A DNA stretch of 64,000 bases from Paraburkholderia aspalathi (GCF_900116445.1 NZ_FPBH01000007.1:186001-250000), one strand, 5' to 3'. Numbered from the stretch's first letter, positions 53,249-62,770 are shown. The notes: generated from the sequence alone by a model not told the origin. Made by a program: numbers and translations.

Positions 53249-54892
53249 TTAGCCGTGTTTGAGTTGAGCGACGATCGCGTCGCCGGCCTTCAACGCCAGC
53301 GCCGCCATTGTGATCGTGCTGTTAACGCCGCCGCCGGTGGTCATTGCGGCGCCGCCCGGCAGGAAAAGGTTGTGGTGATCGTGTGCGCGACAATCCACGT
53401 CGACGACCGAAGTCGCAGGATCTGCGCCCATGATGCAGCCGCCCATGATGTGATCGCTGTTGAGAAACTCAGGCGATATGTCCACCTTGGTCGCGCCGAG
53501 CTCAGCCGCGAGCCGCTTCAGCAAGGGCACGGTGTATTCCTTCGCGCTGAGGCGAACGTAGTCGCTGACGTCGTAGTAGATGTTCGGCTTGTTGATGCCC
53601 AGCCAATCCTTCTTGCTCGACAAAGTCAGGCGGTTGTATGGCAAAGGAAGCGGTTCATGCTCGACAGTCAGCTTCGCCGTACAGGCGGAAAGCCGGCGAA
53701 TCTCGGCGTCCAGTGCTTTTCCGACGAGTCCCTTCTTCAAGGCGGCGACACCACCGATCGCGCTACGCGCCGCGTTTTCCATGCGAAACATGGCGCCCGT
53801 ATAACGGCTGCGGAACTCACCCTGCGTCGTGTTCAAAATACTGCTGCTCTGCACCGGCCCGACCCCGGTCCACAACGGCTCACTCAATTCGACTTCGGCG
53901 ACCAGCTTGGGCTGATCCATCATGTTGCGGCCAACCTGATCGGAGCTATTCGCCACACCGTTCGGATTGCGCTCGTCTTTGGATAGCAGCAAGACCTTCG
54001 GCGTCTCGATCCCGTTGCACGCGATCACGAACACCTTGCCCGTGACCTTGTGCGACTGCTTGTCGGAATCAAAATAGTGCACGGCCTGCACCGCGTTCTT
54101 CTCGCCGGTTTCGACTTTATAGACGACAGCGTTGGCGAGGATGCGGCCGCCCTTCGACTCGATCCGGGGCAATGCAGTCGCCGCGTCGTATTTCGCTGCG
54201 ATGGGACAGACGGGAAAGCAGTTGTTGTTGCCGCAGCATGGCGGGCGTCCTTGATACGACACGCCGCTGTTGCGTGCCTGAGGCGCCGGCAGATTCACGA
54301 GACCAAGTTTCGCAGCCACTTCGGTAAAGCGCTGCTCGCCAGGGCCGAACGGAATCGGGCCCATCGGATAGGGCCTCGAGCGCTTTGCGTTCGGCGGCCA
54401 TTGCAGTGCAGGATCTGAAGGTCCGCACACGCCGATCGCGTACTCCGCACGCGTGTAGTACGGCTCGAGCACATCGTAGCTGAATGCCCAGTCACGACCG
54501 ACGCCGTACAGGCTCTTCATGCGCATGTCTTCCGGTGTAATGCGCCAGCAAATGCCTGCCCAGTGCCAGGTCGCGCCGCCGGCGTAGCGCACATAACCTT
54601 GCATGTACGCACGTGCATTCGGACCTTCCAGTTGCAGGTATTCTTCCTGCTCATGCGGCGTGCGCGTCTCGAGATGCGGCGCCCACGGTCTGGGTGGATA
54701 AGGCGCGTCCCAATGCGTTCGAAGGTTCGGTGGAAGGTTGCGGTAATTTTCGACGATCCGCCAGCGGTCGACTCGAGGTCCAGCCTCCAGCATCAACACG
54801 GACAATCCCGCGTCCAGGGCCTGCTCGGCGATCAGGCAGCCCACCACCCCTGTGCCCACGACGACGAGATCGGCGCTGTCATCAGTTGCCAT
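53249..54892 (-). CDS. GMC-type FAD flavoprotein subunit of sugar/polyol dehydrogenase
   Basis: 547 residues, no signal peptide. FAD site ADLVVVGTGVVGCLIAEQAL near the N-terminus, GPRVDRWRIVENYRNLPP, and the Cys-rich PPCCGNNNCFPVCPIAAKYD, the region that in B. cepacia FAD-GDH carries an Fe-S cluster. The active-site region is NSDHIMGGCIMGADPATS with the catalytic His, followed by the C-terminal GAAMTTGGGVNSTITMAALALK. Export is expected by hitch-hiking on the Tat small subunit. The substrate could be glucose, gluconate, sorbitol or another polyol. Confidence 0.93.
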   Translation of the reverse strand: MATDDSADLVVVGTGVVGCLIAEQALDAGLSVLMLEAGPRVDRWRIVENYRNLPPNLRTHWDAPYPPRPWAPHLETRTPHEQEEYLQLEGPNARAYMQGYVRYAGGATWHWAGICWRITPEDMRMKSLYGVGRDWAFSYDVLEPYYTRAEYAIGVCGPSDPALQWPPNAKRSRPYPMGPIPFGPGEQRFTEVAAKLGLVNLPAPQARNSGVSYQGRPPCCGNNNCFPVCPIAAKYDAATALPRIESKGGRILANAVVYKVETGEKNAVQAVHYFDSDKQSHKVTGKVFVIACNGIETPKVLLLSKDERNPNGVANSSDQVGRNMMDQPKLVAEVELSEPLWTGVGPVQSSSILNTTQGEFRSRYTGAMFRMENAARSAIGGVAALKKGLVGKALDAEIRRLSACTAKLTVEHEPLPLPYNRLTLSSKKDWLGINKPNIYYDVSDYVRLSAKEYTVPLLKRLAAELGATKVDISPEFLNSDHIMGGCIMGADPATSVVDVDCRAHDHHNLFLPGGAAMTTGGGVNSTITMAALALKAGDAIVAQLKHG

Positions 54893-54926
54893 CTTGAAGT
54901 TTCCTTATATTCGACGCGTGAGCGAA

Positions 54927-55457
54927 TCAGAATTTGGGCATGTCGGTGAGCGGCGGGGCGTCGGCATTCCACCCGTTCGGCCCGGACTTCGCATACGAAG
55001 GAATCGTCATGACGTCCCGTGTGGGTTGGTACATCAGCGCGTTCTCGTAGGCGAATACCTGAGCATCCGGCGCATCGACCGCCACGCCCATATACCAGGC
55101 GGAGATAATCGAAAGTGCTGTTTCCTTAAGCGGGCCTTCTGGCACGTCGGGGAAAAAGTCCTCCACGATTCGCGCGTCCTTCTTGCTCGCGATGGCGAGA
55201 AGGGCCGGCACGTCCTGGGCAAGTGTCGGTCGTAGGGTGGTTAGCGCAGCGACAATGCGCTTGCCGATCTCCGCATCAAGTTGGTGCGGGATGAGGAGCT
55301 TCGAGAGCTGCATGAACGGCGTATCGGCTTCGGGCAAGAGCGCCGGCAGCGCCGGACCTGCGGCGAGACTGCCGGCCAGAAGCGTGCCGCCAATGATTAC
55401 CTTGCGGCGCGACAGGTTGAACATCGACGGAGAGTCGTCACGATCTCGAGCAGGCAT
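54927..55457 (-). CDS. Tat-signal small subunit of FAD sugar/polyol dehydrogenase
   Basis: 176 residues. Start MPARDRDDSPSMFN followed by the twin-arginine motif LSRRKVIIGG and a hydrophobic segment to about residue 40. GAGGTGAC nine bases before ATG 55457 supports it over ATG 55424. The remainder (LSKLLIPHQLDAEIGKRIVAAL, FAYENALMYQPTRDVMTIPSYAK) fits the gluconate-2-dehydrogenase subunit-3 family. It guides the folded flavoprotein across the membrane. First gene of the three-gene operon, 34 bases before the flavoprotein gene. Confidence 0.92.
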   Translation of the reverse strand: MPARDRDDSPSMFNLSRRKVIIGGTLLAGSLAAGPALPALLPEADTPFMQLSKLLIPHQLDAEIGKRIVAALTTLRPTLAQDVPALLAIASKKDARIVEDFFPDVPEGPLKETALSIISAWYMGVAVDAPDAQVFAYENALMYQPTRDVMTIPSYAKSGPNGWNADAPPLTDMPKF

Positions 55458-55740
55458 ATGCTGTCACCTCGCAGCCAGAGAAACTGCAATGGGTTGTTTG
55501 GAAGCACGGTTCTACGTCGCGAACAGGAGTAGCCGGCATCAGAAGGCGCCTCGATAGTGCGCCCTGCTGAAAGCGATGCCCGCTTCGGTTGTCGTTGCCG
55601 GCATTGATGCAGCCCTCAATTGTTGAGAATAGCTCTTGGGAGCAATCTAGCAAGCGAGATTCGATAGCGGTATTAGATGTTTATGTTGTATCCGCGTGAC
55701 GCCGTCATGAAAGCGCCTTGGCAGAACATGACCGGAAGCC
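55458..55740. promoter_or_regulatory. Promoter region of the FAD dehydrogenase operon
   Basis: 283 bases, somewhat AT-rich near 55640-55690. It separates the dehydrogenase operon from the IclR terminator. No clear promoter consensus or operator was seen. Confidence 0.4.
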
Positions 55741-55785
55741 AAAAAAATCGAAGGGCGTCACGTTATGGCCAGACGTGACGCCCTT
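55741..55785 (-). terminator. Rho-independent terminator of the IclR gene
   Basis: Twelve-base arms AAGGGCGTCACG (55751-55762) and CGTGACGCCCTT (55774-55785) are followed on the minus strand by CGATTTTTTT (complement of 55741-55750). Confidence 0.88.
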
Positions 55786-55809
55786 TGCGCTTTCAGCTTC
55801 AATTTCGGA

Positions 55810-56688
55810 TTACCCCGCGATCCGCTCCGTAGTCATAGCTCGCGACAAACCATGCATCGGCCGACGCAGCGCGACGTCGAAGGGATTGGTTTGCGGGCCG
55901 ATCGCATCTGCCTGGCGGCGCAGCAACTCGACCACCATCGGCAGACGATCGTCGCCTAGACGCGCCGCCAGCGTGCCCACGCTCAGCGCCGCCACTGCCA
56001 CTCCGGTGCGATCCAGAATCGGCACCGCCACACCCGCCATGCCGTCGAGCACTCCGCTATTGCGACCCGCGTAACCGAGTTGGCGCACACGCTCGATCTC
56101 GGTGCGTAAATACACTTCGTCGAGCACGCCATAGCCGCGAATGCGCGGCACGTTAAAGCGAATGATCTCTTCGCGCTCCGCTTCCGGCAGGAACGCGAGA
56201 ATCGCCAGACTCCCCTGTCCGACACCCAAGGCCACGCGCCCGCCAATATCGCCGGTGAACGAGCGAATCGGAAACGGCCCTTCGCAGATGTCGAGACACA
56301 CCGCATCGAAGCTGCTTTTGACCAGCAGAAAAATCGTATCGCCAAGACTCGCGCACAACCGCAGCAACGCGGGACGGCACAGCGTGCGCATGCCGCTCGG
56401 ATTGCCGGCCTGCGCGGCGAGCGCGAAGAAATCGACGCTCAGCCGATACAGCTTCGAATTTTCGTCCTGTTCGACGATGCCTTCCGCGATCAGCGCATGA
56501 AGAATGCGGTGCACCGTGCCTTGCGTGAGACCCACCGCCTTCGCGAGACGCGTGACGCGGCCGCCGTCGGGTTGCGCTTCGGATAACGCACGGATCACAG
56601 CAAAAGCGCGCTCCAGCATCCCCGGGCCGGGTGGACTGCCCGCATCGGCCAGTGCGGGATCGGCATCTCGTTGGGTGGCAGCATTCAT
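55810..56688 (-). CDS. IclR-family transcriptional regulator
   Basis: 292 residues. HTH about 25-90 (MLERAFAVIRALSEAQ, RVTRLAKAVGLTQGTVHRILHALIAEGIVEQ) and IclR effector domain about 100-280 (DTIFLLVKSSFDAVCLDICEGPFPIRS, GRVALGVGQGSLAILAF, YAGRNSGVLDGMAGVAVPILD). It is divergent from the ABC transporter and flavo-iron-sulfur operon, the usual layout of an IclR regulator and its target. Confidence 0.93.
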   Translation of the reverse strand: MNAATQRDADPALADAGSPPGPGMLERAFAVIRALSEAQPDGGRVTRLAKAVGLTQGTVHRILHALIAEGIVEQDENSKLYRLSVDFFALAAQAGNPSGMRTLCRPALLRLCASLGDTIFLLVKSSFDAVCLDICEGPFPIRSFTGDIGGRVALGVGQGSLAILAFLPEAEREEIIRFNVPRIRGYGVLDEVYLRTEIERVRQLGYAGRNSGVLDGMAGVAVPILDRTGVAVAALSVGTLAARLGDDRLPMVVELLRRQADAIGPQTNPFDVALRRPMHGLSRAMTTERIAG

Positions 56689-56991
56689 CTCAGGTGCTCC
56701 GAATTATTTCATTGACCGGAACACTATAGAGGGAATTATCCGTGAATGGAATATTCCCGGCACGCCCGTTCCATTTGCACTTCATTCTGATTCATAGGGA
56801 TTTTCCGGAGATCATGGAACGGAAGAGTTGATACCAGTCTTGCCGAATATATTCCGTTCATCGGAATTTTTTCTAAACTTATACCGGCAAACGGAATTTG
56901 AAATTGACGCCATGCAATTTGGCTGGATAGAGTCGGCTCCATCGAGGCAGTAGCCGATTGAACCGGTGTCGATCCATCCAAAGGCCAGATC
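56689..56991. promoter_or_regulatory. Divergent promoter region with putative IclR operators
   Basis: 303 bases between the IclR gene and the ABC operon. Contains the palindrome ATTCCGTTCATCGGAAT (56851-56867), a related ATCCGTGAATGGAAT (56738-56752, inverted orientation) and ATTTCATTGACCGGAAC (56706-56722), plus a half-site ACGGAATTT (56894-56902). They share the TTCCxTTCA/CGGAA core. Suitable for a dimeric or tetrameric IclR protein; binding is inferred. Confidence 0.6.
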
Positions 56992-58083
56992 ATGTCGTTC
57001 CTCACACTCACGGACGTAGCGAAATCGTTCGGCGATCTGCAGGCAGTCGCCGACGTGAACCTGTCGGTTGAGAAAGGCGAGTTCGTTTCGCTGCTCGGAC
57101 CGTCGGGTTGCGGCAAGACCACCACGCTGCAGATGATCGCGGGCTTCGTTGAAACGACGCGCGGCCGCATCACGCTCGACGGCCGCGACATCACGCATAT
57201 GAAGCCGAACAAGCGCGGCCTTGGCATCGTGTTCCAAAGCTACGCGCTGTTTCCCCATATGAGCGTCGCGGACAACGTCGGCTTCGGTCTGGAAATGCGC
57301 AACATCGACAAGGCCGAACGCAAGGAACGTGTGCGCGAAGCGCTGGCACTGGTGCGGCTCGATACGCTCGCGCACCGCTTTCCGCGCGAGTTGTCCGGCG
57401 GTCAGCGGCAGCGTGTGGCGATTGCCCGCGCGATCGTGATCGCGCCGCCCGTGCTGCTGCTCGACGAACCGATGTCGAACCTCGACGCCAAGCTGCGCGA
57501 AGACATGCAGTTCGAACTGCGCGCCATTCAACGCAAGATCGGCACGACCACCATCATGGTCACGCACGACCAGTCGGAAGCGCTGTCGATCAGCGACCGC
57601 GTAGTGGTAATGGAAGCCGGCCGCATTACGCAGATCGACACGCCGTACGAAGCGTACGAACGGCCTGAGAACAGATTCGTCTCGCAGTTCATCGGCAAGG
57701 CGAACATGCTGCCTGGCACCGTGGTGTCGCGCGACGGCGACGCGATCCGCATCGACCTTGGACATGACCTCGCGGAGACCGGCCACACCGCGCAACTGCC
57801 CGCGCGCGAACGCGTGATCGGCGTCGGCGACGCGGTCACGTTGTGCATTCGTCCGGAAAAACTGCGCCTGTGCGCGCCGAATGCGGGACGTCTGGCGGCC
57901 ACCGTGACGAGCCGCTTCTTCCTCGGCAGTCAATGGTTGTACCGCGTGGACAGCCGGCTCGGCGAAGTGCTGGTGTGCTGCCAGAACGAAGGCACCGAGC
58001 CGCTGCCGGAAGGCACGGCGGTCGGCGTCGACTGGAATAGCGAGGCGATCCGCTTCATTCAACGGGATGCGCATCATGGCTAG
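56992..58083 (+). CDS. ABC transporter ATPase (polyamine/Fe type, PotA-like)
   Basis: 363 residues. Walker A LGPSGCGKTT, Q-loop FQSYALFPHMSV, signature LSGGQRQR, Walker B VLLLDEPMSNLD, and a C-terminal TOBE domain about 285-360 (VGDAVTLCIRPEKLRL). First gene of the seven-gene operon. The TOBE-containing ATPase is of the type used for polyamines, opines, iron or small cations. Confidence 0.94.
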   Translation: MSFLTLTDVAKSFGDLQAVADVNLSVEKGEFVSLLGPSGCGKTTTLQMIAGFVETTRGRITLDGRDITHMKPNKRGLGIVFQSYALFPHMSVADNVGFGLEMRNIDKAERKERVREALALVRLDTLAHRFPRELSGGQRQRVAIARAIVIAPPVLLLDEPMSNLDAKLREDMQFELRAIQRKIGTTTIMVTHDQSEALSISDRVVVMEAGRITQIDTPYEAYERPENRFVSQFIGKANMLPGTVVSRDGDAIRIDLGHDLAETGHTAQLPARERVIGVGDAVTLCIRPEKLRLCAPNAGRLAATVTSRFFLGSQWLYRVDSRLGEVLVCCQNEGTEPLPEGTAVGVDWNSEAIRFIQRDAHHG

Positions 58084-58990
58084 TACGCTGCCCGCTTCGA
58101 ACGACGACAGCGTGAAGACCGGCAACGCGCGCCGCGCCCCGTGGCACGCATTCCTGCCCTTATGGCTGATGTGCGCGCCGGCTTTCCTGTTGTTTGCGAC
58201 GCTGGTGCTGGTGCCGCTCGTCATGACGCTGGTGCTGACCTTCTACCGCTTCGATCCAGCGAGCGGCCCGCTCGCCGCGTTCCAGTTCTGCAATTACGCG
58301 GAAGTGCTGCAATCGTCGTATTTCCATACGATCTTCCTGCGCACCTTCGGCATCGCCTTTCTGACCACCCTGCTGTGCGTCGTGATCGGTACGCCCGAAG
58401 CCTACGTCCTGTCGCGCATGCGCGATCCGTATCGCTCGATGTTCCTGCTGATCATTCTCGCGCCGCTGCTGGTTTCGGTCGTGGTGCGCGCGTTCGGCTG
58501 GAGCATGCTGCTCAATAGCAATGGTCTCGTGAATCAGGCGTTCGGTCTTGTCGGGCTTGGACCGTACAAGCTTGAATACACCACTTTCGCAATCGTCATC
58601 GCACTGGTGCACGTCATGCTGCCGTTCATGGTGATTCCGGTGTGGACCGCGTTGCAGAAACTCGACCCGCAAACGGAAAATGCCGCGCTTTCGCTGATGG
58701 CGTCGCCCGCCACGACCTTGCGCCGCATCGTGTTGCCGCAACTCACGCCGGGCATCCTGTCGGGCAGCCTGATGGTGTTCGGCCTGTCGGCGAGCGCGTT
58801 CGCGATTCCCGGCCTGCTCGGCGGACGGCGCCTGAAAGTGGCCGCCACCGCCGTCTATGACGAATTCCTCGGTTCGCTCAACTGGCCGCTCGGCGCGACT
58901 ATCGCGCTCCTGTTGCTGGTCGCGAATCTGATCGTGATGCTCACTTACTACCGGGTTCTGGAACGCAAGTACACCAGAAGCCTCGGCTGA
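58076..58990 (+). CDS. ABC transporter permease (PotB-like)
   Basis: 304 residues from ATG 58076, which overlaps the ATPase stop by eight bases; ATG 58067 is a further-upstream option. Six helices. SPATTLRRIVLPQLTPGI is the EAA loop and the N-terminal region LVLTFYRFDPASGPLAAFQFCNYAEV is typical of spermidine/putrescine permeases. Confidence 0.92.
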   Translation: MASTLPASNDDSVKTGNARRAPWHAFLPLWLMCAPAFLLFATLVLVPLVMTLVLTFYRFDPASGPLAAFQFCNYAEVLQSSYFHTIFLRTFGIAFLTTLLCVVIGTPEAYVLSRMRDPYRSMFLLIILAPLLVSVVVRAFGWSMLLNSNGLVNQAFGLVGLGPYKLEYTTFAIVIALVHVMLPFMVIPVWTALQKLDPQTENAALSLMASPATTLRRIVLPQLTPGILSGSLMVFGLSASAFAIPGLLGGRRLKVAATAVYDEFLGSLNWPLGATIALLLLVANLIVMLTYYRVLERKYTRSLG

Positions 58991-59006
58991 ACCTCGCGAG
59001 ATCATC

Positions 59007-59801
59007 ATGAGAAAAAACGGCCCGATTGCGCTGATTTTCCACACGCTCGTCATCGCGTTCGTGCTCGCGCCGCTCGTGATCGTCGTGCTGGTCGCCTTCA
59101 CGCCCGATGAAACGCTCACGCTGCCCACACACGGCGTATCGCTGCGCTGGTTCCGCGCGATCCTCAACTACCCGGACTTTATCTCGGCGTTCTTCAACAG
59201 CCTGAAACTGGCGTTCGCCTCAGCGACGTTGTCTTTGATCGTCGCTCTGCCAGCCGCGTTGGCCATCGGTCGTGCGCGCTTTCCGGGCCGTGGTTTTCTT
59301 AATGGCTTATTGCTGTCGCCGTTGGTGATTCCCGGCCTCGTGCTTGGCATCGCACTGCTGCGCTTCTTCGCGCTGATCGGCGCGACCGGTTCGTTCGCGT
59401 GGCTCGTGCTCGCGCACATGATTATCATCACGCCGTTCGTGATGCGGCTCGTGCTGGCTTCGGTCAGCGGTCTCGACCGCAGCGTCGAACATGCCGCGCA
59501 CTCGCTCGGCGCCGACGCATGGACCACGTTTCGCCGCATCACCTTCCCAATGATTCTGCCGGGCATTACCGGCGGCTGGTTGCTCGCGTTCATCAACAGT
59601 TTCGACGAATTGACCATGTCGATCTTCGTCACCTCGCCGCAAACCGTCACGCTGCCGGTACGTATGTATATGTACGCGACCGAATCGATCGACCCGATGA
59701 TGGCCTCCGTTTCCGCGCTGGTGATCTTCATTACGGCCGGCGCGATGCTGCTGCTCGATCGCGTGTACGGGCTCAACCGGATTCTGATCGGCCAGCACTG
59801 A
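59007..59801 (+). CDS. ABC transporter permease (PotC-like)
   Basis: 264 residues, six helices. EAA loop HSLGADAWTTFRRITFPMILPGI and N-terminal IFHTLVIAFVLAPLVIVVLVAF. The TGA stop shares bases with the next ATG (TGATG), indicating coupling to the ferredoxin-like gene. Confidence 0.93.
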   Translation: MRKNGPIALIFHTLVIAFVLAPLVIVVLVAFTPDETLTLPTHGVSLRWFRAILNYPDFISAFFNSLKLAFASATLSLIVALPAALAIGRARFPGRGFLNGLLLSPLVIPGLVLGIALLRFFALIGATGSFAWLVLAHMIIITPFVMRLVLASVSGLDRSVEHAAHSLGADAWTTFRRITFPMILPGITGGWLLAFINSFDELTMSIFVTSPQTVTLPVRMYMYATESIDPMMASVSALVIFITAGAMLLLDRVYGLNRILIGQH

Positions 59802-60220
59802 TGTCTTCTACTGCTCTCTCTAACATGCCGTCGAATTTGCCGTCCTCCGAATCCGCCGTGCCGAAACGCGATGCGCAATTCGTTCGCGTTGCGGAGACGC
59901 AGCGTGAACCGCTTAGCTTTTTTATCGATGGCCATGAAGTCACTGCGTTGCAGGGCGATACGCTGCTTACCGCCGTGCTGATGCAACAACGTCGCGTGCG
60001 CGAAAGCGAATTCAGCGGCGCGCCGCGCGCCGGATTCTGCCTGATCGGCGCTTGCCAGGATTGCTGGATGCGGACCGAAGAGGGTCTGCGTTTGCGCGCG
60101 TGCTCGACGCTGGTGACGCAGGGTATGCAGGTGGTTACTCGGCTCGCTGAGGTTACTTTCGTTGCCGGTCCTGCTTCCGCTGCCAGCTCCGTCGTGACGG
60201 CAAACGGAGAAACGCAATGA
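59801..60220 (+). CDS. [2Fe-2S] ferredoxin-like subunit (HcnA/LhpF type)
   Basis: 139 residues from ATG 59801 (TGATG overlap with the permease stop); ATG 59825 is an alternative. A single [2Fe-2S] binding region with C80, C85, C88 and C101 in GFCLIGACQDCWM and LRAC, the C-x4-C-x2-C-x12-C pattern of the HcnA/sarcosine-oxidase-like small subunits. Overlaps the next gene's ATG by four bases. Forms a three-component dehydrogenase with the two following flavoproteins. Confidence 0.9.
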   Translation: MSSTALSNMPSNLPSSESAVPKRDAQFVRVAETQREPLSFFIDGHEVTALQGDTLLTAVLMQQRRVRESEFSGAPRAGFCLIGACQDCWMRTEEGLRLRACSTLVTQGMQVVTRLAEVTFVAGPASAASSVVTANGETQ

Positions 60221-61650
60221 GCAACGAACACCGTGTGGTGATCGTCGGCGCGGGACCGGCGGGCGTGCGCGCCGCCGAGACACTCGTTGCAGCGGGCGTC
60301 AAGCCCATCGTGCTGGACGAAAACGCTCGCTGGGGCGGACAGATTTATCGTCAACCACCCGAGAGCGGCGCGTTTCAGCGCTCGAAGAAAGCGCTCTATG
60401 GCTTTGAAGCGCACAAAGCCGACGCGCTACATACGACGATGGCCTCGCTGCTTCCGCATCTCGACTATCGCCCCGACACACTGGCCTGGGCTTGTGCACC
60501 AGGTCGCCTCGATACGTTGCACGCAGGACGCGAAATCAGCGTGCCGTTTTCGCATCTGATCATCGCAAGCGGCGCCACCGATCGCGTGCTGCCAGTGCCG
60601 GGCTGGACACTGCCAGGCGTCTATACGTTGGGCGCGGCACAGGTCGCTTTGAAGGCGCAAGGCTGTGCGATCGGCCAGCGCGTAGTGCTCGCAGGTACAG
60701 GACCGCTGCTCTATCTCGTGGCCTATCAGTACGTGAAAGCCGGTGCACAGGTGGTGGCCGTACTCGACACGAGTCCCCTATCGCAGCAGATTGCCGCGGC
60801 GCCAAAACTCGCGTGGCAACCTGCTACGTTCGCCAAAGGGCTGTACTACGTCGGCTGGCTAAAGATGCACGGCGTGCGGATCGAACGCGATGTGAACCTG
60901 ATCGGCATTCGTGGCGACCAAGGCGTGAGTGCGATTGAATGGCGCTCTTCAACCGTTGGCTCGAAGACCGAAACCCTCGCATGCGACGCCGTCGGCATCA
61001 GCTTCGGCCTCAAGCCTGAAACCCAACTCGCCGATCTTGCCGGGTGCCGCTTCCGCTTCGATACGCACAACCGTTGCTGGCTACCCGAACTCGACCCGGC
61101 CGGCCGCAGCACCGTGCGAGGCATCTATCTGGCTGGCGACGGTGCGGGCATCGCGGGCGCCGACGCTGCCGAACTCGCCGGGCGTCGCACGGCATTGGCG
61201 CTACTCGACGACCTCGGCATCGCGCATCCACGTGGTCCCGGCATGCGCGACGCAGCGGCCCTCGACCGCAGCCTGCAACGTATCGCTGTGTTTCGCCAAG
61301 GTATCGAAGCGGCATTTGCACCACCGGCAAAATGCGCAGCCCAATGGCCCGACGACATGACCGTGTGCCGCTGCGAAGAAATCGATGCAGGCACCTTGCG
61401 GCGCTGCATCCGTGGTGGCGAAGCGAACGAGATCAATCGACTGAAAGCGCTCACGCGTGTCGGCATGGGCCGTTGCCAGGGACGCATGTGCGGCGAAGCG
61501 GCATTGACGCTGCTGGCGGAAGAAACCGGCAAACCACTCGAAGACGTAGGCCGCTTGCGTAGCCAGCCACCTGTCAAACCGATTCCGCTATCGCCCGCTA
61601 TGTATGCCGACGATGTGACCGAGATTCCCGAAGAGGCGCGCGATGAGTGA
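60217..61650 (+). CDS. FAD-dependent oxidoreductase with BFD-like [2Fe-2S] domain (HcnB/LhpE type)
   Basis: 477 residues. Pyridine-nucleotide-disulfide-type fold: VVIVGAGPAGVRAAETL at the N-terminus, second nucleotide-binding site RVVLAGTGPLLYLVAYQYV, and a C-terminal Cys cluster CRCEEIDAGTLRRCIRGG with GRCQGRMCG, giving C-x-C...C-x4-C, the BFD [2Fe-2S] pattern. Overlaps the next gene by eight bases. Similar to HcnB of cyanide synthase, LhpE of D-hydroxyproline dehydrogenase and opine-oxidase subunits. Confidence 0.92.
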   Translation: MSNEHRVVIVGAGPAGVRAAETLVAAGVKPIVLDENARWGGQIYRQPPESGAFQRSKKALYGFEAHKADALHTTMASLLPHLDYRPDTLAWACAPGRLDTLHAGREISVPFSHLIIASGATDRVLPVPGWTLPGVYTLGAAQVALKAQGCAIGQRVVLAGTGPLLYLVAYQYVKAGAQVVAVLDTSPLSQQIAAAPKLAWQPATFAKGLYYVGWLKMHGVRIERDVNLIGIRGDQGVSAIEWRSSTVGSKTETLACDAVGISFGLKPETQLADLAGCRFRFDTHNRCWLPELDPAGRSTVRGIYLAGDGAGIAGADAAELAGRRTALALLDDLGIAHPRGPGMRDAAALDRSLQRIAVFRQGIEAAFAPPAKCAAQWPDDMTVCRCEEIDAGTLRRCIRGGEANEINRLKALTRVGMGRCQGRMCGEAALTLLAEETGKPLEDVGRLRSQPPVKPIPLSPAMYADDVTEIPEEARDE

Positions 61651-62770
61651 CACCCTGCACTACGACGTGGCGATTGCGGGCGGCGGACTGGTCGGCTCAT
61701 CGGCAGCGTTGGCGCTCGCGCGACGCGGCTTGCGCGTGGGCCTGTTCGAGCGGCGCTATTGCGGCGCGCAGGCAAGCGGCGTGAACTACGGCGGCGTGCG
61801 CGTCCAGGGACGACCGGCCGAACAGATGCCGCTCGCCATGCGTGCACGGCGCATCTGGGACGGCTTGCCGGAGCTGATCGGCATCGACGGAGAATTCACC
61901 GTGTCAGGACATTTGCGGCTCGCGCGCAGCGAAGCCGATCTTGCCGCGCTCGAAGCATGGGCGGACATGGCGCGCGGCCACGGACTGCAAGCGCAGGTCA
62001 TCAGCGGCGCCACGTTCCGGCAACGTTATCCGTGGCTGGGCGCGGCAGCCGTCGGCGGCTCGCTTTGTGCGACCGATGGCCATGCGAATCCGCGTCTGGT
62101 CTCACCCGCGTTCGCACGTGCCGCGCGCGCCGCAGGCGCGGACGTGCGCGAGCAAACCGAACTGACCGATATCCATCACGACGGCACACGCTTCCAGTTA
62201 CGTGCCGGCGACACGCGCATCAGCGCCGACTGGCTGATCAATTCCGCCGGCGCATGGGCGAATACGGTTGCCGGGTACTTCGGCGAAACCGCACCGATGA
62301 AACCGATCTACCCGAACATGTGGGTTACCGAGCCGCTGCCGCATTTCATCACGCACAACCTCGGCGTGTACGGCGGCGGCATCTACGCACGGCAAGTGGC
62401 GCGCGGCAATTGCGTGATCGGCGGCGGCCGCGGACATGGCGACGGCGAATACGGTCAACCGTCGACGGAAACCACCCGCGCCGTGATGCGCGATGCGTGC
62501 GCCCTGCTGCCGCCGCTACGCGAGGCGCTGCTGATCCGCACATGGAGTGGCGTGGAAGGCGAGACGCCCGACAGCAATCCGATCATCGGTGCGAGCCGCA
62601 CGGTACCGCGTTTGCTGCATGCATTCGGCTTTTCGGGCGGCGGGTTTTTGCTGGCGCCAGGGGTCGGCGAAATACTCGCGGATCTCGTGATCGACGGCGC
62701 CACGGCCACACCGCTCGACGCTTTTTCGATCAATCGCTTCGCTGCTGTTGCTGCGCCATCCGTCGCCTAG
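61643..62770 (+). CDS. FAD-dependent amino-acid-type dehydrogenase (DAO family, HcnC/LhpB type)
   Basis: 375 residues. DAO-fold FAD site HYDVAIAGGGLVGSSAALALARRG, then NYGGVRVQGRPAEQMPL, and the C-terminal RTWSGVEGETPDSNPIIGA and FGFSGGGFLLAPGVGEILADLV. Such subunits oxidise secondary or primary amines (glycine, D-amino acids, hydroxyproline, opines). With the preceding [2Fe-2S] and FAD subunits, this completes a membrane-linked dehydrogenase; the exact substrate cannot be deduced. Confidence 0.92.
   Translation: MSDTLHYDVAIAGGGLVGSSAALALARRGLRVGLFERRYCGAQASGVNYGGVRVQGRPAEQMPLAMRARRIWDGLPELIGIDGEFTVSGHLRLARSEADLAALEAWADMARGHGLQAQVISGATFRQRYPWLGAAAVGGSLCATDGHANPRLVSPAFARAARAAGADVREQTELTDIHHDGTRFQLRAGDTRISADWLINSAGAWANTVAGYFGETAPMKPIYPNMWVTEPLPHFITHNLGVYGGGIYARQVARGNCVIGGGRGHGDGEYGQPSTETTRAVMRDACALLPPLREALLIRTWSGVEGETPDSNPIIGASRTVPRLLHAFGFSGGGFLLAPGVGEILADLVIDGATATPLDAFSINRFAAVAAPSVA

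Noticed and set aside
56812..58224. 470-residue minus-strand frame opposite the ABC ATPase
   Set aside because: His/Arg-rich shadow that would run through the operator region; ABC motifs prove the plus strand codes.
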